Assembly: GCA_028681335.1 (NCBI GenBank)
Contig: JAQUIT010000001.1
Span: forward strand, 372,001-436,000
Origin: Desulfuromonadaceae bacterium
Lineage (GTDB): Bacteria > Desulfobacterota > Desulfuromonadia > Geobacterales > Pseudopelobacteraceae
Length of the DNA: 64,000 nt
Reading direction: 5' to 3'
Shown here: positions 26,137 through 36,200 of the stretch, one piece after another
How the letters are laid out: every line of letters starts with the position of its first letter
Position numbering within the stretch: the first letter of the stretch is position 1
The notes under the pieces: model-generated
Database searches by the model: none
What the model saw: only the letters and a program-made list of their open reading frames with translations
What the model was told of the DNA's origin: nothing
Made by a program: the position numbers and the translations under genes

Positions 26137-26619
26137 CTAATTCAGTCCAAATAGCCGTGGACCTCGCTGACTTTGCAGTTTGTAGATGTCTTCTACAGCT
26201 ACGAAAATAAGTGAAGTTTCCTTTGTTTCGTTTTTGGTCCGACCGGTTTTGATGTCGGTCCAGCTACGGGTAAAGGTTATGGCAACAAAAGCTTTGGCTC
26301 CGGTGTCATCAAAGGTAATATTGTTGACGGTATAGCGTAGTGAAAGGTCGTGATAGACACTGAAGTCCCGCAGGGCAGACGTTGCAAGAATTCTTGCCTC
26401 ACCGCTGTAACTATCACTCACCAAATCTGAAAACTGACGGCTGTTCTTGGCTTCGTAGGCGGCAATGAGCTGGTCAAGCGATTGTCTGACTTGGCTATGG
26501 CGCTTCGCTGCAAGAGCTGAGGATGAATCACTGCTACCGCCAATTTGTAGCCCGGCACAGGCCGGAAGTATGGTGCAGGCAAACAGCAGAAACATTCCTG
26601 TAATAATCTGTTTTTTCAT
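26137..26619 (-). CDS. Operon gene C: lipoprotein with NTF2-like module
   Basis: Not a named family. A 160-residue lipoprotein: signal peptide with lipobox LPAC at Cys21, then one NTF2/SnoaL-like domain from about residue 40 (VRQSLDQLIAAYEAKNSRQF...DLSLRYTVNNITF...AFVAITFTRSW). The same domain, with LRYTxNN conserved, occurs in genes A1 and A2 and in diverged form at the C-termini of B1 and B2. ATG 26619 follows GGAGGGAA. It is last in the six-gene operon, 25 bases after B1, and is probably anchored in a membrane leaflet. Confidence 0.75.
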   Translation of the reverse strand: MKKQIITGMFLLFACTILPACAGLQIGGSSDSSSALAAKRHSQVRQSLDQLIAAYEAKNSRQFSDLVSDSYSGEARILATSALRDFSVYHDLSLRYTVNNITFDDTGAKAFVAITFTRSWTDIKTGRTKNETKETSLIFVAVEDIYKLQSQRGPRLFGLN

Positions 26620-26644
26620 GTGAGTTCCCTCCGGGTATTTTCTC

Positions 26645-29600
26645 TTATTCAACAAGCCAGTAGCGACCATTCAGCGTTCTTGCGATCCGGGGTGCGCCAT
26701 TGCCTCCGAAAGATACCAGTTCACTTACCGCTGATTTTTCCTGATGGCGCAGATTTTTTTTGTAGATCCGGCTTGTGATGGTCACGTCGTATGTTACCAT
26801 GAACCCCTGCGGTACTGGGCTGATCTGCATATTCTGGATATCCATCTTCATCTCGTCGAATTTCCTGAAGATTCGGTTCAGGTTAACCTGCATGTCAGAA
26901 AGTGTGGTGCCGTCGCCTGCCTCCCAGTCATCCCCCATGAAACTCATGATACGCGAATCATCCCTGGTTTCATAGGCTTCCCTGAACTGGGCATAGAGAT
27001 CGCGCACAGCCTGGAGTTGTACAGGGTTTCCTGCTGAAAACGGTGTCTCTGACGGTGACTTGCTGCGTGAATCTTCAACCAGTTTGTCAAGCCTTGCAAA
27101 GGCGTCGTCCACATCTTGACGGGTAGAACCGATGGCCTTATATTCCAAACGTACGTCGCTGATGAATGAGGAACGTCCCAATACTCCCAGATAGTAGCCT
27201 GAATCATAGTCTCCCTGCATTGGCTTGATGAGCTGATAAACTTTATTTAATACCATGTCGAAGCGGGCTTTACGTTCGTCTATGATGCTCTGGTTCTTAC
27301 GTGCCACTTCCTGCCTTTCAGTAAACAGGCTGAATAGCTTGGTCGCAGCATCTGCCAGTTTCGGGTCGTCCTGGAATATGGCGGAAAAGGTATTGCCGCT
27401 TCTCAGTAAAAGCCCCATGATAATCCCCGCTCCATTCGGCTCACCGGCGACTGCGTATAGTTTTTGGAAAAACAGGGCATACTCGCTGACCGGAGCGGAT
27501 TGCACCTTCCCGAGGACGTAACTGAAATCAGCGGCATAAATATCTACAAGACCACTCTTACCCTGCATTTCAAGGAAGGGTTCCTTGACCAGCTCTTCAA
27601 TCCCGAGTTCAAGTCTTTTGCTCTGCTCCAGCGCCCCTGAATCCTCCAGGATCTTTACCAGCGTACCACTGTTCAGTATCCTGTTTTGGGTGTCCTTTGA
27701 CTGTATCAGAAAAGTGGCAATGGTGACAGACAGTGCCTGTTTGGCCTTTGATAAATCACGCAGAACCGGTGTGATAACCTCTGAATCCTCGGCGATTTGT
27801 GAATTGTTACGTAATGCCTTGACGTTGTAGGCTTCAAGACGACTGCTCAAGCCACTTGCTTTGGAAAGCAATTTTCCATCCCTTACCATGCCATCGCGCA
27901 TTAAGCTCAATTGCTCAAGCATCTGAAGGTATCGTTCCTTAAAGGTCTCCGGAATGTCGTTTTGATCTGTTTTTTTCAGCGCGGACATGGCAGCATCGAT
28001 AGCGGCTTGAACCACTTTGATATCTTCGCGGGGTGCTGCCGACTCCATGTAGCTGAGCGAAGGTATGGTCTGCGTTTCCCAAGAGCTGGAGTACGGTATG
28101 CGGTATGCGTACATGGAGTTGACATAGGCCATCAGAGCCTCGGCCATGCCGCTGACCGACTGCAGGATGTTCCGCGAGCGCGGCGCACCCTTTTCGTTCA
28201 CAAAATGTTTTTTCAGGAACTCGAAGGACAGGCCTGCATAACTGTCAGGGTTGTCGCGGATAAGCGCTTGAAGCCGTTCCTGTTCATTTGCAGAGATAAT
28301 TTGCCGAGAGGGGGACTGATGGTTTGTGTAGAAGGCGTCATACTTGTCATTGGCGTCTTTGTAGATTGCTGTGAGAGACGCTTGAATTGCCCCCTGTCGA
28401 TTACTGTTTTCCTTTACAAAATCGTCGATTTCTTTAAGGGCACCCTGGCAGAAATCAGTGTCGACCCCGGAGTTGACCTGATACAGTTTGGTATAGCTCG
28501 CAAAACGATTTTTAAGTGCGGCGGTTTGATTTTCCACACCAAGAATCTGATTGCGAAGTTGGTTCAACTGTTCGTTCAGACGCTTAATCTCCTGCTGACT
28601 TGTTGCTCTGCCAAGGTCCGCCTTAATTTTATTCCAAAGTTCATTCAGGCGCTGGCGTTGCTCAATCAACTCTGTCAGGGATTGCTGATATTTGTCACGG
28701 TTTTCCGTAGAATCCTTGCTGTAGTCGGTAGATAGCTTTTCCAGAATTTTATTGATTTCCACCTTTGCTTTACTTACAGCTTCTCCGGCATCAGCGGCAC
28801 CGCTTACAACCTTGCTGTCAAAGCCGCTTTTCACATCCTCAAAAATTTTGGTGCATTCATGGCGGGTGAACGTGAACTCTGTTTCAGAAATTTCCAGTTT
28901 TTTGGATTCAGCTATAAGTCTGGTATTAATCTCTGCTCGAGTTGCGATGTTAAGTAGTCCCGCTAGTTCGCCATAGTTTTTTTGTAATTTGGTCAACAGT
29001 TCCTGTCGCTTGGCCGCGCTACGTCCGGTTGACGGCAGAAGTCGCACGGTTTGCGCCTTGTAGCTGATTTCCGCCAGTACGGCAAAGATTTCTTTTTCAC
29101 GGATGCTGATCAGTTCTGTTACTGGTGCCTTGGCAATCCGGTTGCTATAGTTGGTGACTTGGTCAGGGAGACCGGCGAGATAGGTTTCAATGGCTGGTAG
29201 CTCCTGAAGAGCACGGTGGTAGCCTCGGAGCGCCTTCTCAAGCTCAGCTGTTGAGATCTTCCCCGCAACAGCTGCTACTTCCGCCATCTGTTGGGCCAGT
29301 ATAACCCTGGCTTCTTCTTTTTGAATTACCTTGCCGGTTTCTTTAAGCAGTCCGGCAATGTGATTCTTTAGCGTTGTTCTTTCTTCGAGAAGTTTGGCTT
29401 CCACGAGATTGTCAGAGCTGATAGTCCATCGTTCCCAGGTGGTTGGTTCGGGCCACGCATCTGACCCAAACTGATTTGTGACATAGTTTTTGAACAAACC
29501 ACGCCACTGCTCATCCATCAACACTTTCCGCCAGAGATGTTCAACAGTACTTTGGGTGATGAGAATCGGCTCTCCTTCTCCCAGTTTACGTCCTTTTACC

Positions 29601-30106
29601 TTGAGCACCGGGTCATGCAGTATCGAATAAGAGAATCTCTCCAGATCCACGGCAGCTTTGCTGGCAGCAACCGCATCGTATGATTTACGGGTGATGTCGA
29701 GAGTTGTTGCCAGGAGTGTCAGAGGGAAGGCCCCGACGCTGACACTGCCAAAGACTATCTTCTTGGTTACTTCATCCTTGAATTTGTTGATAGCCAGACC
29801 GACGACGACGGTAGCAGCATCAAGGGCAGCTCCACTATTATCACCGCCCCCCAGCTTGGAGCTTATATCACCAACAGCTTTCAGAGTATTGATAACATCA
29901 ATCACCTTAAGGACTTTAGAGATGTCCTTCATTTCATCCGCAGGCAAGCGGTCAATTATCTCTGCGTAGACCGGCGGGTAGGCGGGGACGAAATAGTTAT
30001 CCATGTCTGCGGCTGCAGACTTGTAATCGTAGCTGTTGGCAGGGGAGCTAACGGTAAGGATTAAGACCGTGATGCAGATCAGGCTGGTCAAAGTTCTCAG
30101 AATCAT
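26645..30106 (-). CDS. Operon gene B1: giant exported helical protein with C-terminal NTF2-like domain
   Basis: Not recognised. The 1,153-residue protein has a signal peptide (1-25), a small-residue hydrophobic stretch near 95-135, the motif LWRKVLMDEQWRGLFKNYV at 191-209 shared with B2, and long predicted helices and coiled coils (about 240-930). The last 110 residues form an NTF2-like domain ending in LNGRYWLVE (B2 ends LNGRFWYVQ). It is predicted periplasmic or surface exposed with no catalytic motif. It is paralogous to B2 and lies 66 bases downstream of A1 across a 13-bp hairpin. Confidence 0.78.
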   Translation of the reverse strand: MILRTLTSLICITVLILTVSSPANSYDYKSAAADMDNYFVPAYPPVYAEIIDRLPADEMKDISKVLKVIDVINTLKAVGDISSKLGGGDNSGAALDAATVVVGLAINKFKDEVTKKIVFGSVSVGAFPLTLLATTLDITRKSYDAVAASKAAVDLERFSYSILHDPVLKVKGRKLGEGEPILITQSTVEHLWRKVLMDEQWRGLFKNYVTNQFGSDAWPEPTTWERWTISSDNLVEAKLLEERTTLKNHIAGLLKETGKVIQKEEARVILAQQMAEVAAVAGKISTAELEKALRGYHRALQELPAIETYLAGLPDQVTNYSNRIAKAPVTELISIREKEIFAVLAEISYKAQTVRLLPSTGRSAAKRQELLTKLQKNYGELAGLLNIATRAEINTRLIAESKKLEISETEFTFTRHECTKIFEDVKSGFDSKVVSGAADAGEAVSKAKVEINKILEKLSTDYSKDSTENRDKYQQSLTELIEQRQRLNELWNKIKADLGRATSQQEIKRLNEQLNQLRNQILGVENQTAALKNRFASYTKLYQVNSGVDTDFCQGALKEIDDFVKENSNRQGAIQASLTAIYKDANDKYDAFYTNHQSPSRQIISANEQERLQALIRDNPDSYAGLSFEFLKKHFVNEKGAPRSRNILQSVSGMAEALMAYVNSMYAYRIPYSSSWETQTIPSLSYMESAAPREDIKVVQAAIDAAMSALKKTDQNDIPETFKERYLQMLEQLSLMRDGMVRDGKLLSKASGLSSRLEAYNVKALRNNSQIAEDSEVITPVLRDLSKAKQALSVTIATFLIQSKDTQNRILNSGTLVKILEDSGALEQSKRLELGIEELVKEPFLEMQGKSGLVDIYAADFSYVLGKVQSAPVSEYALFFQKLYAVAGEPNGAGIIMGLLLRSGNTFSAIFQDDPKLADAATKLFSLFTERQEVARKNQSIIDERKARFDMVLNKVYQLIKPMQGDYDSGYYLGVLGRSSFISDVRLEYKAIGSTRQDVDDAFARLDKLVEDSRSKSPSETPFSAGNPVQLQAVRDLYAQFREAYETRDDSRIMSFMGDDWEAGDGTTLSDMQVNLNRIFRKFDEMKMDIQNMQISPVPQGFMVTYDVTITSRIYKKNLRHQEKSAVSELVSFGGNGAPRIARTLNGRYWLVE

Positions 30107-30125
30107 AATGGCTCCGTTTACAACA

Positions 30126-30164
30126 CACCGGGCAGTGACCTTACTGTGCGTTCACTGCCCGGTG
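30126..30164 (-). other. Strong 13-bp hairpin between genes A1 and B1
   Basis: CACCGGGCAGTGA (30126-30138) is perfectly inverted at 30152-30164 with a 13-base loop. No T-run follows, so full termination is unlikely; mRNA processing, stabilisation of the A1 side or partial attenuation is possible. Confidence 0.6.
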
Positions 30165-30172
30165 AGGGTAAA

Positions 30173-31531
30173 TCAAAAGTTGCGGCTGCCGTTTGGTTGA
30201 TATTTGTAATCGATTCGCATCGTCGTTGTCGGATACCCGGTAATGCCGGCCGGAGGATAGCTTATGATGACGCTTTTAACCTCCATGAGTGCGTATTTAC
30301 CGTTGTTCAACAAGAAGGCGTATGTGTGATTGGGGACAAAATTATAACCGAGAGTCAAGTTGCTGTCATAACCGCTTTCAGGCGCCTGGCTGACAGAACT
30401 TAGCGATACGCTACCGAGGTCTTTGATTGCAGCCCCGTTCTGGAGGAATCCGTAGGCGGCCTGCAATGCCTCGTCGCCGCCGGTGATGATGAAGGCTACG
30501 GAGCCGGAAATATCACTCACTTCACCGGAGACAAAATCAAATCCTTGGGGAGGTTGCTGGGTTTGGCCGCCACCAATTGTGGTTGCAATTACGATGTTAA
30601 AGCCTGATTCAATGGTTGCGTCGGCAGTAATGCCGTTGACGGCTTCGTTGAATGGGACGATTTCGATGTTGCCACTGCTGGTAACCACGATGGTAGGTTC
30701 GTTGCTGCTGGCGTTGACAGTGCCGGTAGCAATCTCCTCACTGTCGGAGAGACCGAAAATCAGCGGGAACTTCATGCTGAAAACCTTGGGGCCTTGGTCG
30801 GTAAGTCTAAAGACAAATTCGGTGGTACCCTTATCGCGATAGGTCTTTCCGTCCCGGCTGCTTGTAATTTGGCGGCTGAACGAAATAGATGTAAAGAGAC
30901 CGCCGCTTCCACTGGCTACATTGTTAAGAGTATAACGGAGGTCAATATTGTCAAAAAGGGCGAAATCCCGCCGGATCGCCCGGTCCAGTACCGCCGGATC
31001 AGGAGTAAAATCTTCACTGACATACTTCATGAAAGCGGCCGGATCCTCGGCCCGATAAGCGGCAATCATGGCGTCAAGCGACTCACGCAGCTGATTTTGG
31101 AATGATCCTTCACTCACGGTCAGTTCCTTGCGGGTACTCTCGATGTCATTTGACTTTCCGGTGGTATCTACCACTTCCACATACATGACGTAGGTCTTGC
31201 CTGGCTCGGGGCGGAAACGGTATTCAAAGGCGCCGTCGGTGCTGGACTGGGCCTCCTTCCAGGTTTCACGGTTGTCGAGGCTGATGCTGACGCCGCCGAT
31301 CTTCCCCTTGCTGACCCGTGCCTTGCCGCGCAGGATGACTTCGCCGTTGGTGAGCATGTCACGGTAGACGATCAATTTCTGGCCGCTCTCTTCGTAAGGG
31401 ATGTCATTGATGTAGAGGTAACTGATGCTCACGTCTTCATTGGCCTGGCCGAAAATCCACCATTTGGCCTCTGCTTCACTGGTTAATGTCATGCAAAATA
31501 AAATAACTGCAAATAGTTTTAATATATTCAT
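30173..31531 (-). CDS. Operon gene A1: exported Ig-like plus NTF2-like protein
   Basis: Not recognised. The 452-residue protein has a signal peptide (1-22, ending AEA|KWWIFG). A beta-sandwich with Ig-like features follows at about 40-130 (GEVILRGKARVS...VSISLDNRETWKEA...YVMYVEVVDTTGKSND), then an NTF2-like module at about 140-270 (ESLDAMIAAYRAEDPAAF, IDLRYTLNNV), then a C-terminal beta-rich region unlike that of A2. Its first 270 residues are clearly paralogous to A2. GGGAG precedes ATG 31531. It lies 34 bases after the barrel gene. Confidence 0.78.
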   Translation of the reverse strand: MNILKLFAVILFCMTLTSEAEAKWWIFGQANEDVSISYLYINDIPYEESGQKLIVYRDMLTNGEVILRGKARVSKGKIGGVSISLDNRETWKEAQSSTDGAFEYRFRPEPGKTYVMYVEVVDTTGKSNDIESTRKELTVSEGSFQNQLRESLDAMIAAYRAEDPAAFMKYVSEDFTPDPAVLDRAIRRDFALFDNIDLRYTLNNVASGSGGLFTSISFSRQITSSRDGKTYRDKGTTEFVFRLTDQGPKVFSMKFPLIFGLSDSEEIATGTVNASSNEPTIVVTSSGNIEIVPFNEAVNGITADATIESGFNIVIATTIGGGQTQQPPQGFDFVSGEVSDISGSVAFIITGGDEALQAAYGFLQNGAAIKDLGSVSLSSVSQAPESGYDSNLTLGYNFVPNHTYAFLLNNGKYALMEVKSVIISYPPAGITGYPTTTMRIDYKYQPNGSRNF

Positions 31532-31565
31532 GGAAGTGACTCCCTTAATGTTGGCTGGAATAGGT

Positions 31566-33173
31566 TCAGAATTGCATGCTAATGCCACTCGTGAGGCTTG
31601 TCTCGCGGAAATCCTGGCTGCCGCCTATACTATTCGGGGCATAGCTGAAATCATTGGTCGAGGCTTTGCCATAGATCATCCCCTGCATACTGGCCAGCAT
31701 TTCAGGTCGCCAGTAAATGTTCATAGTGGCAAAGATCTTGGTCGTGTCGGTGCCGGCCTCTTTTACCAGGCGGTTTTCACCGACCTTGGCATTGGAGGTG
31801 ATCTTGAGATCGGGAATGTCTACACCAAGGCCGACGGAATATTCATAAATCTGGTCAGAGGCCTGTGGTGCTGCAAGCTCCTCATTAGACGTCCAGCCGC
31901 CCAGGTAGACGGTGGGCTTTAGTACGACCCGCCCAAGGGTGTGGCGACTGGAAAGAGATGTATTATAGGTGTACTCCTGCGCACGGCGGCTACTCTTGGT
32001 ATCGTATAAGATAATGCCGAAGTTGGTATCGCTGTCTAAGATGCCAAAGCGGTCGCGATAGCTTGTATTGATAAACTGGTCAAGGGTGTTGACCGCCTGA
32101 CTGTAGGTGTGATCGAGTTTGTAGCTGACATCAGCCACGGCGTACTGCCTTTTGAAAGGGCGCTTGATGGTAACGCTGATCTCCGGCTTGTAGTGGTCAG
32201 TGGTGTAACTCTTCTGTCCATCTACGTTGTCATGGTACCAGAGCATGGCGCTGGTGATGGATAGATTTTTTGTGTACTTGTAGCGCCACTTGGCCTTGGC
32301 TTTTTCCCTGTCGGGGGTTGCCGATCCAAGCATCGTCCTGAAGTTCGGCTCAACCCGCTCATATTCAAGCGTTACCCTGCTTGGTCCTCCGTCTCCGATC
32401 GCAACAAGCTTGCTGGCGTTACCGCTGAAATCTGTGTATAGGCCATCCTGGGTAGAAACTCCGCCGTCTGCCCAGGAAGATTCGCCCTGGAGGGTAAGGC
32501 CGGGGATGGGGCGGTATTCAAAATCAAGAGTATAGGTTTGTTCGTCGACCAGCTCACTTCCCATGACGCGGACATGGTCAGTGGTCTGGACGCCACTGAA
32601 GCCGACCCAGAGGTTGGAACCGAGGTTCTGTTTGATTTTGCCGCCGTATACCTGCCGTTCCACGGCATCCACCCCCCAAAAGTTATCCCAACGGCTATAG
32701 GCGATCCCCGAAACGGCAGTAACGGATGTGCCAAATTCCCCCTCACGCGTGTACTTGTAGGAACCACCCTTTACGGCGGTGTTGAGAGCATACTGTGAGA
32801 ATGACTCAAAGGTGTCGCCTACCGTAAGAGTGTGGACTTTGTTGGTAAAGCGTCCCTGCAGGTTTGTCAGCGAGGTGTTTTTGATGTCGTTGCGTTTGTC
32901 GTCACTGGATTTGGCACCTACGGTCCAGTTGTAGTCAAATTCGCCCAAGCGACCATTGCCGAAGAGATTAAGAATCTCAAGGTAGCGGCCACCTTCGGTG
33001 AGTGACGATTGGCTTCCTGCGCCGGGTCCGGTAACATTGTTGTAGGTAAGGGAAAAGTCGTTGGAACCGTGGATCTCATGTTCGGCAGCCTCAGATGCCG
33101 CTGGTGCCAGGGCAACAACCGTTGCCAGTGCCGAGGCCAGGTGCAATTGCCGTACGCTTCTCAATTTAAACAT
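31566..33173 (-). CDS. Operon gene OMP: predicted outer-membrane beta-barrel
   Basis: No specific family recognised. The 535 residues have a signal peptide (about 1-30, Ala-rich, ending SEA|AEHE). The rest alternates polar and hydrophobic residues in strands rich in aromatic girdle residues (FDYNWTVGAKSS, YTLDFEYRPIPGLTLQGESSW, KWRYKYTKNLSITSAMLWY) and ends in Phe, the classical C-terminal residue for barrel assembly. Perhaps 18-22 strands. ATG 33173 follows AAAAGGAGAG; the 57-residue extension overlaps B2 and is rejected. It is the only gene in the operon without the shared NTF2-like module. Confidence 0.8.
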   Translation of the reverse strand: MFKLRSVRQLHLASALATVVALAPAASEAAEHEIHGSNDFSLTYNNVTGPGAGSQSSLTEGGRYLEILNLFGNGRLGEFDYNWTVGAKSSDDKRNDIKNTSLTNLQGRFTNKVHTLTVGDTFESFSQYALNTAVKGGSYKYTREGEFGTSVTAVSGIAYSRWDNFWGVDAVERQVYGGKIKQNLGSNLWVGFSGVQTTDHVRVMGSELVDEQTYTLDFEYRPIPGLTLQGESSWADGGVSTQDGLYTDFSGNASKLVAIGDGGPSRVTLEYERVEPNFRTMLGSATPDREKAKAKWRYKYTKNLSITSAMLWYHDNVDGQKSYTTDHYKPEISVTIKRPFKRQYAVADVSYKLDHTYSQAVNTLDQFINTSYRDRFGILDSDTNFGIILYDTKSSRRAQEYTYNTSLSSRHTLGRVVLKPTVYLGGWTSNEELAAPQASDQIYEYSVGLGVDIPDLKITSNAKVGENRLVKEAGTDTTKIFATMNIYWRPEMLASMQGMIYGKASTNDFSYAPNSIGGSQDFRETSLTSGISMQF

Positions 33174-33243
33174 AGATTCTCTCCTTTTGTGCGTTGTTGA
33201 TTTCTGTTGTAGGTTAAAACTGCATAAGATTAGTCCTGAGGCG

Positions 33244-36200
33244 TTACTGCACATACCAGAAGCGCCCGTTAAGGGTTCGGCTGATGCGCGGTTTGCCGTG
33301 GCTGTCCAGAGAAACCTCCTCGTTGACACTTGATTTTTCCTCATGTTTCAGATTGTGGCGGAAGTTGCGGCCGGTTATGGTCACATCGTAAGAGACGCCA
33401 TATGCCGAGCCGTTCCAGGAATACTTTGGATTCGATATCTGATAGGTGATCTGATCGAATACGGTGAAGCTGTTGTGCAGGTACCCCTGCAAGTCGTCCA
33501 GTGTCGTGCCGTCGCCGGATTCCCATTCATCGCCGATCATTGCCATGACTGCAGATTCGTTGCGGGATTCGTAGGCTTGCTTAAACTGGTCGTAAAATGT
33601 GTGTGCAAGACTTTCATCGAAAGTTTTTGGCGGGGAAGCCGATGGTTTAGCGGCCCATTGTCGAATAAAGAAAAACCGCTGTTTATACTCACTATTTTGC
33701 CGGGCAAAAAAATCCTGCCGGTCGGGAGACAGCTTCGGATCGCTGACTGCCGAGGCCAGAAAGCCCATGACGGCAGATTCTTTGCCTGCTGCCTGCTTAT
33801 AAAGCTCACTTACTGCAGGATCGTACATGTTCTTGTTGTAGGCGGCCTGGGCATCAAATTCGAGGGACGACAGGTTGCCGACAACGTCGCTGAACCGTCC
33901 CTTCAGTTTCTCAAAATAGACTTCTGCGTCTTTCCACTGGCGGAAAGCCTTCAGCTTCTCATCAAAAACGGTCACCACTCCCAGAATACTGGCCCGTGTT
34001 TGATCTTCCCAACAGTTTGCCGCAACCTCCCGGAGATAATCCAACCCATTGTCGGGGTAATTGGCAAGGTTGATATTTACGCTGTTCACGGGGGGACTGA
34101 GCTTGGGGATGGATAGCAACTCCAGGTAATCTCCTCTGACCGCTTTCTCCATGTTTCGTTCAAAGAAAATGTCGACCTTGTCAATTTTTTCCAGTTCAGG
34201 TTTTATTTTATCGAAATAATCCTTGGTAATGATGCGGCACTCGCCCAGACGTTCGATAAAGGTATAATGCTCAGGGGCCGACATGCGGACCAGACCGGTA
34301 CGGTCGGCAATATACATGTTCACGAAGTCCTGAAGCCCCAGGTTGAAATTCTGATCCATCCAGATAAGGCGGTTCTCAGCCAGCGAGCGGTCAAGTTGCT
34401 GCCGTGCGAGGCGAATATCGCTTGCCGACATGAAAACCTGTCGTCCTGTAAGAGCACTGCATTTGCCGGTTTTGTAAGCTGCTGCGACCTCGGGACGAAA
34501 AACAAAGGTGCCGTTCATTCCGTTAATACTGACACCCGGGTAGTGCGTTGCAAATTCTCTCAACACCGGCCCAAGTCGCCCGAGGGTCAACCGCAATTGG
34601 CTGAGATAGGCCTGGTCGTTTTCCATATTGCCCAGATCGGTTTGGTAGAGTTGCTGTGCTGACCGTGCCGGTCCTTTGAGTGACTCCCCCTTGTTCAGCA
34701 ACTCTCGGAGCTTTTTCACAAAAGGTCTTTGCTTCTCCTGCAGATTTATTGACCGATATCCCATGAGCCGTTGGTTTGAATTCCAGGTGCTTTCTGTCAG
34801 TAATTTTTCCAGCTCCAGCACCTTTTCCTCGAGAATGGCAATTTCCCCTTTTCTCTCCGCCACGTTATCAACCAGGACAATCATCCCGTCGATACCGCTG
34901 ATCAGTGATGGCACGTAAGCTTTGCCCCCACAAAAGGGGATGTACCTTGACTCCTCGCCTATTTTTCGGCTTAACGACTCCAGATAAGATCCATGTTGTC
35001 CGGTAAATGAGCCAACATCATCGCCTGACGTAAAGGTGATCCGGGGAAACTTCAACTTGCCAAGCCCCACATAGCCTGTAGAGGGGAAGTCTCCGCAATA
35101 TCCCGCCAGAATCTCTTCAATTTCTATTATCCCTCCGTTTTGACTTCCTGGTCTCCATTTGGTGGTTTGAAATAGCTGGATAAGATCATCTATGCTCCTG
35201 GAAAGATCCTCTATCTTTTCCCCGTCAAGTTTTGCTTGCGACGTGAGAGTGCCAACATATGCCCCGACCTCCTCATTCAGATCGTTCAGCAGTTGTTGGT
35301 CTATGGTGCGATACGCTGACAGTTGAAGGCCGAACTGCTCTAATGCCTCTTTACTCCTTTCGGGAGGGGGCGGTTGCATCTGTTGGGCCTGATCAAATTC
35401 TGCACGGGCTGCCGCCGCTTGATCATCGTAACTTTTTTTCATGTTTTTGGTCTGTTCAGCGATACGGTTCTGAACGGCGACAAGTGCTCCTGTTCGCTGA
35501 AATTCTTCTTTGATTGCCCCCTGCACATCGGCAAAATTTAAAGAGAAGCCGTATGGACTGGCACGCCAGACAGTGACTTTGGCATTCTGGGCCTTGCGTA
35601 GTTCTTCGCGTTGTCGTTTCTCCTGCAAAGCCTCACGAGCCGTCCAAGCCTGGTCATGGTATTTGCGCAGATTCTCAAGGAGTGATGAGCGCTCTGTCCC
35701 GAGTTTGCCGGTGGTCGGAATCCAGGCCAACACATCAACCGCGTAACGCTTGGAGTTGTTGATTACCTGAATCAATGGAGAAAGGTCGTTGCCGTTAACC
35801 CCCTGTTGGATACGTGCCGGGCAGTTTTTAACAAACTCACGAACCTCGGGAAGCTTGCCGACCGCGCTTATGTATTTCTCCAGTATGCTGACGGAGCTCA
35901 TGCCGCTCGCTTTTTGTTTCAACTCATCCGCGTATTTGCGCATGACGTACTGCTGCTCACGAACCTTTGCAGCCCGGTTTAAATAACTCAATAACCCGGC
36001 AATATAGCTCTTGAATTCATCCCGGCGATTATACATTTCAGATTCTTCGATCACGTTTCCGGGCAGAGTCCAGCGACTCCAAATGCCGGTTTCAGGCCAA
36101 TCATCTTTGCCGAGTTCTTCGACAACGTACGTCTTAAACAGGTCGCGCCAACTATTATCCAGAAGCACTTTGCGCCAGAGATATTCAAGAGCTTCGGGCG

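Noticed and set aside
27911-28735. 274-residue plus-strand frame opposite gene B1
   Set aside because: It is antisense shadow of the B1 coding frame with no start signal or recognisable fold.
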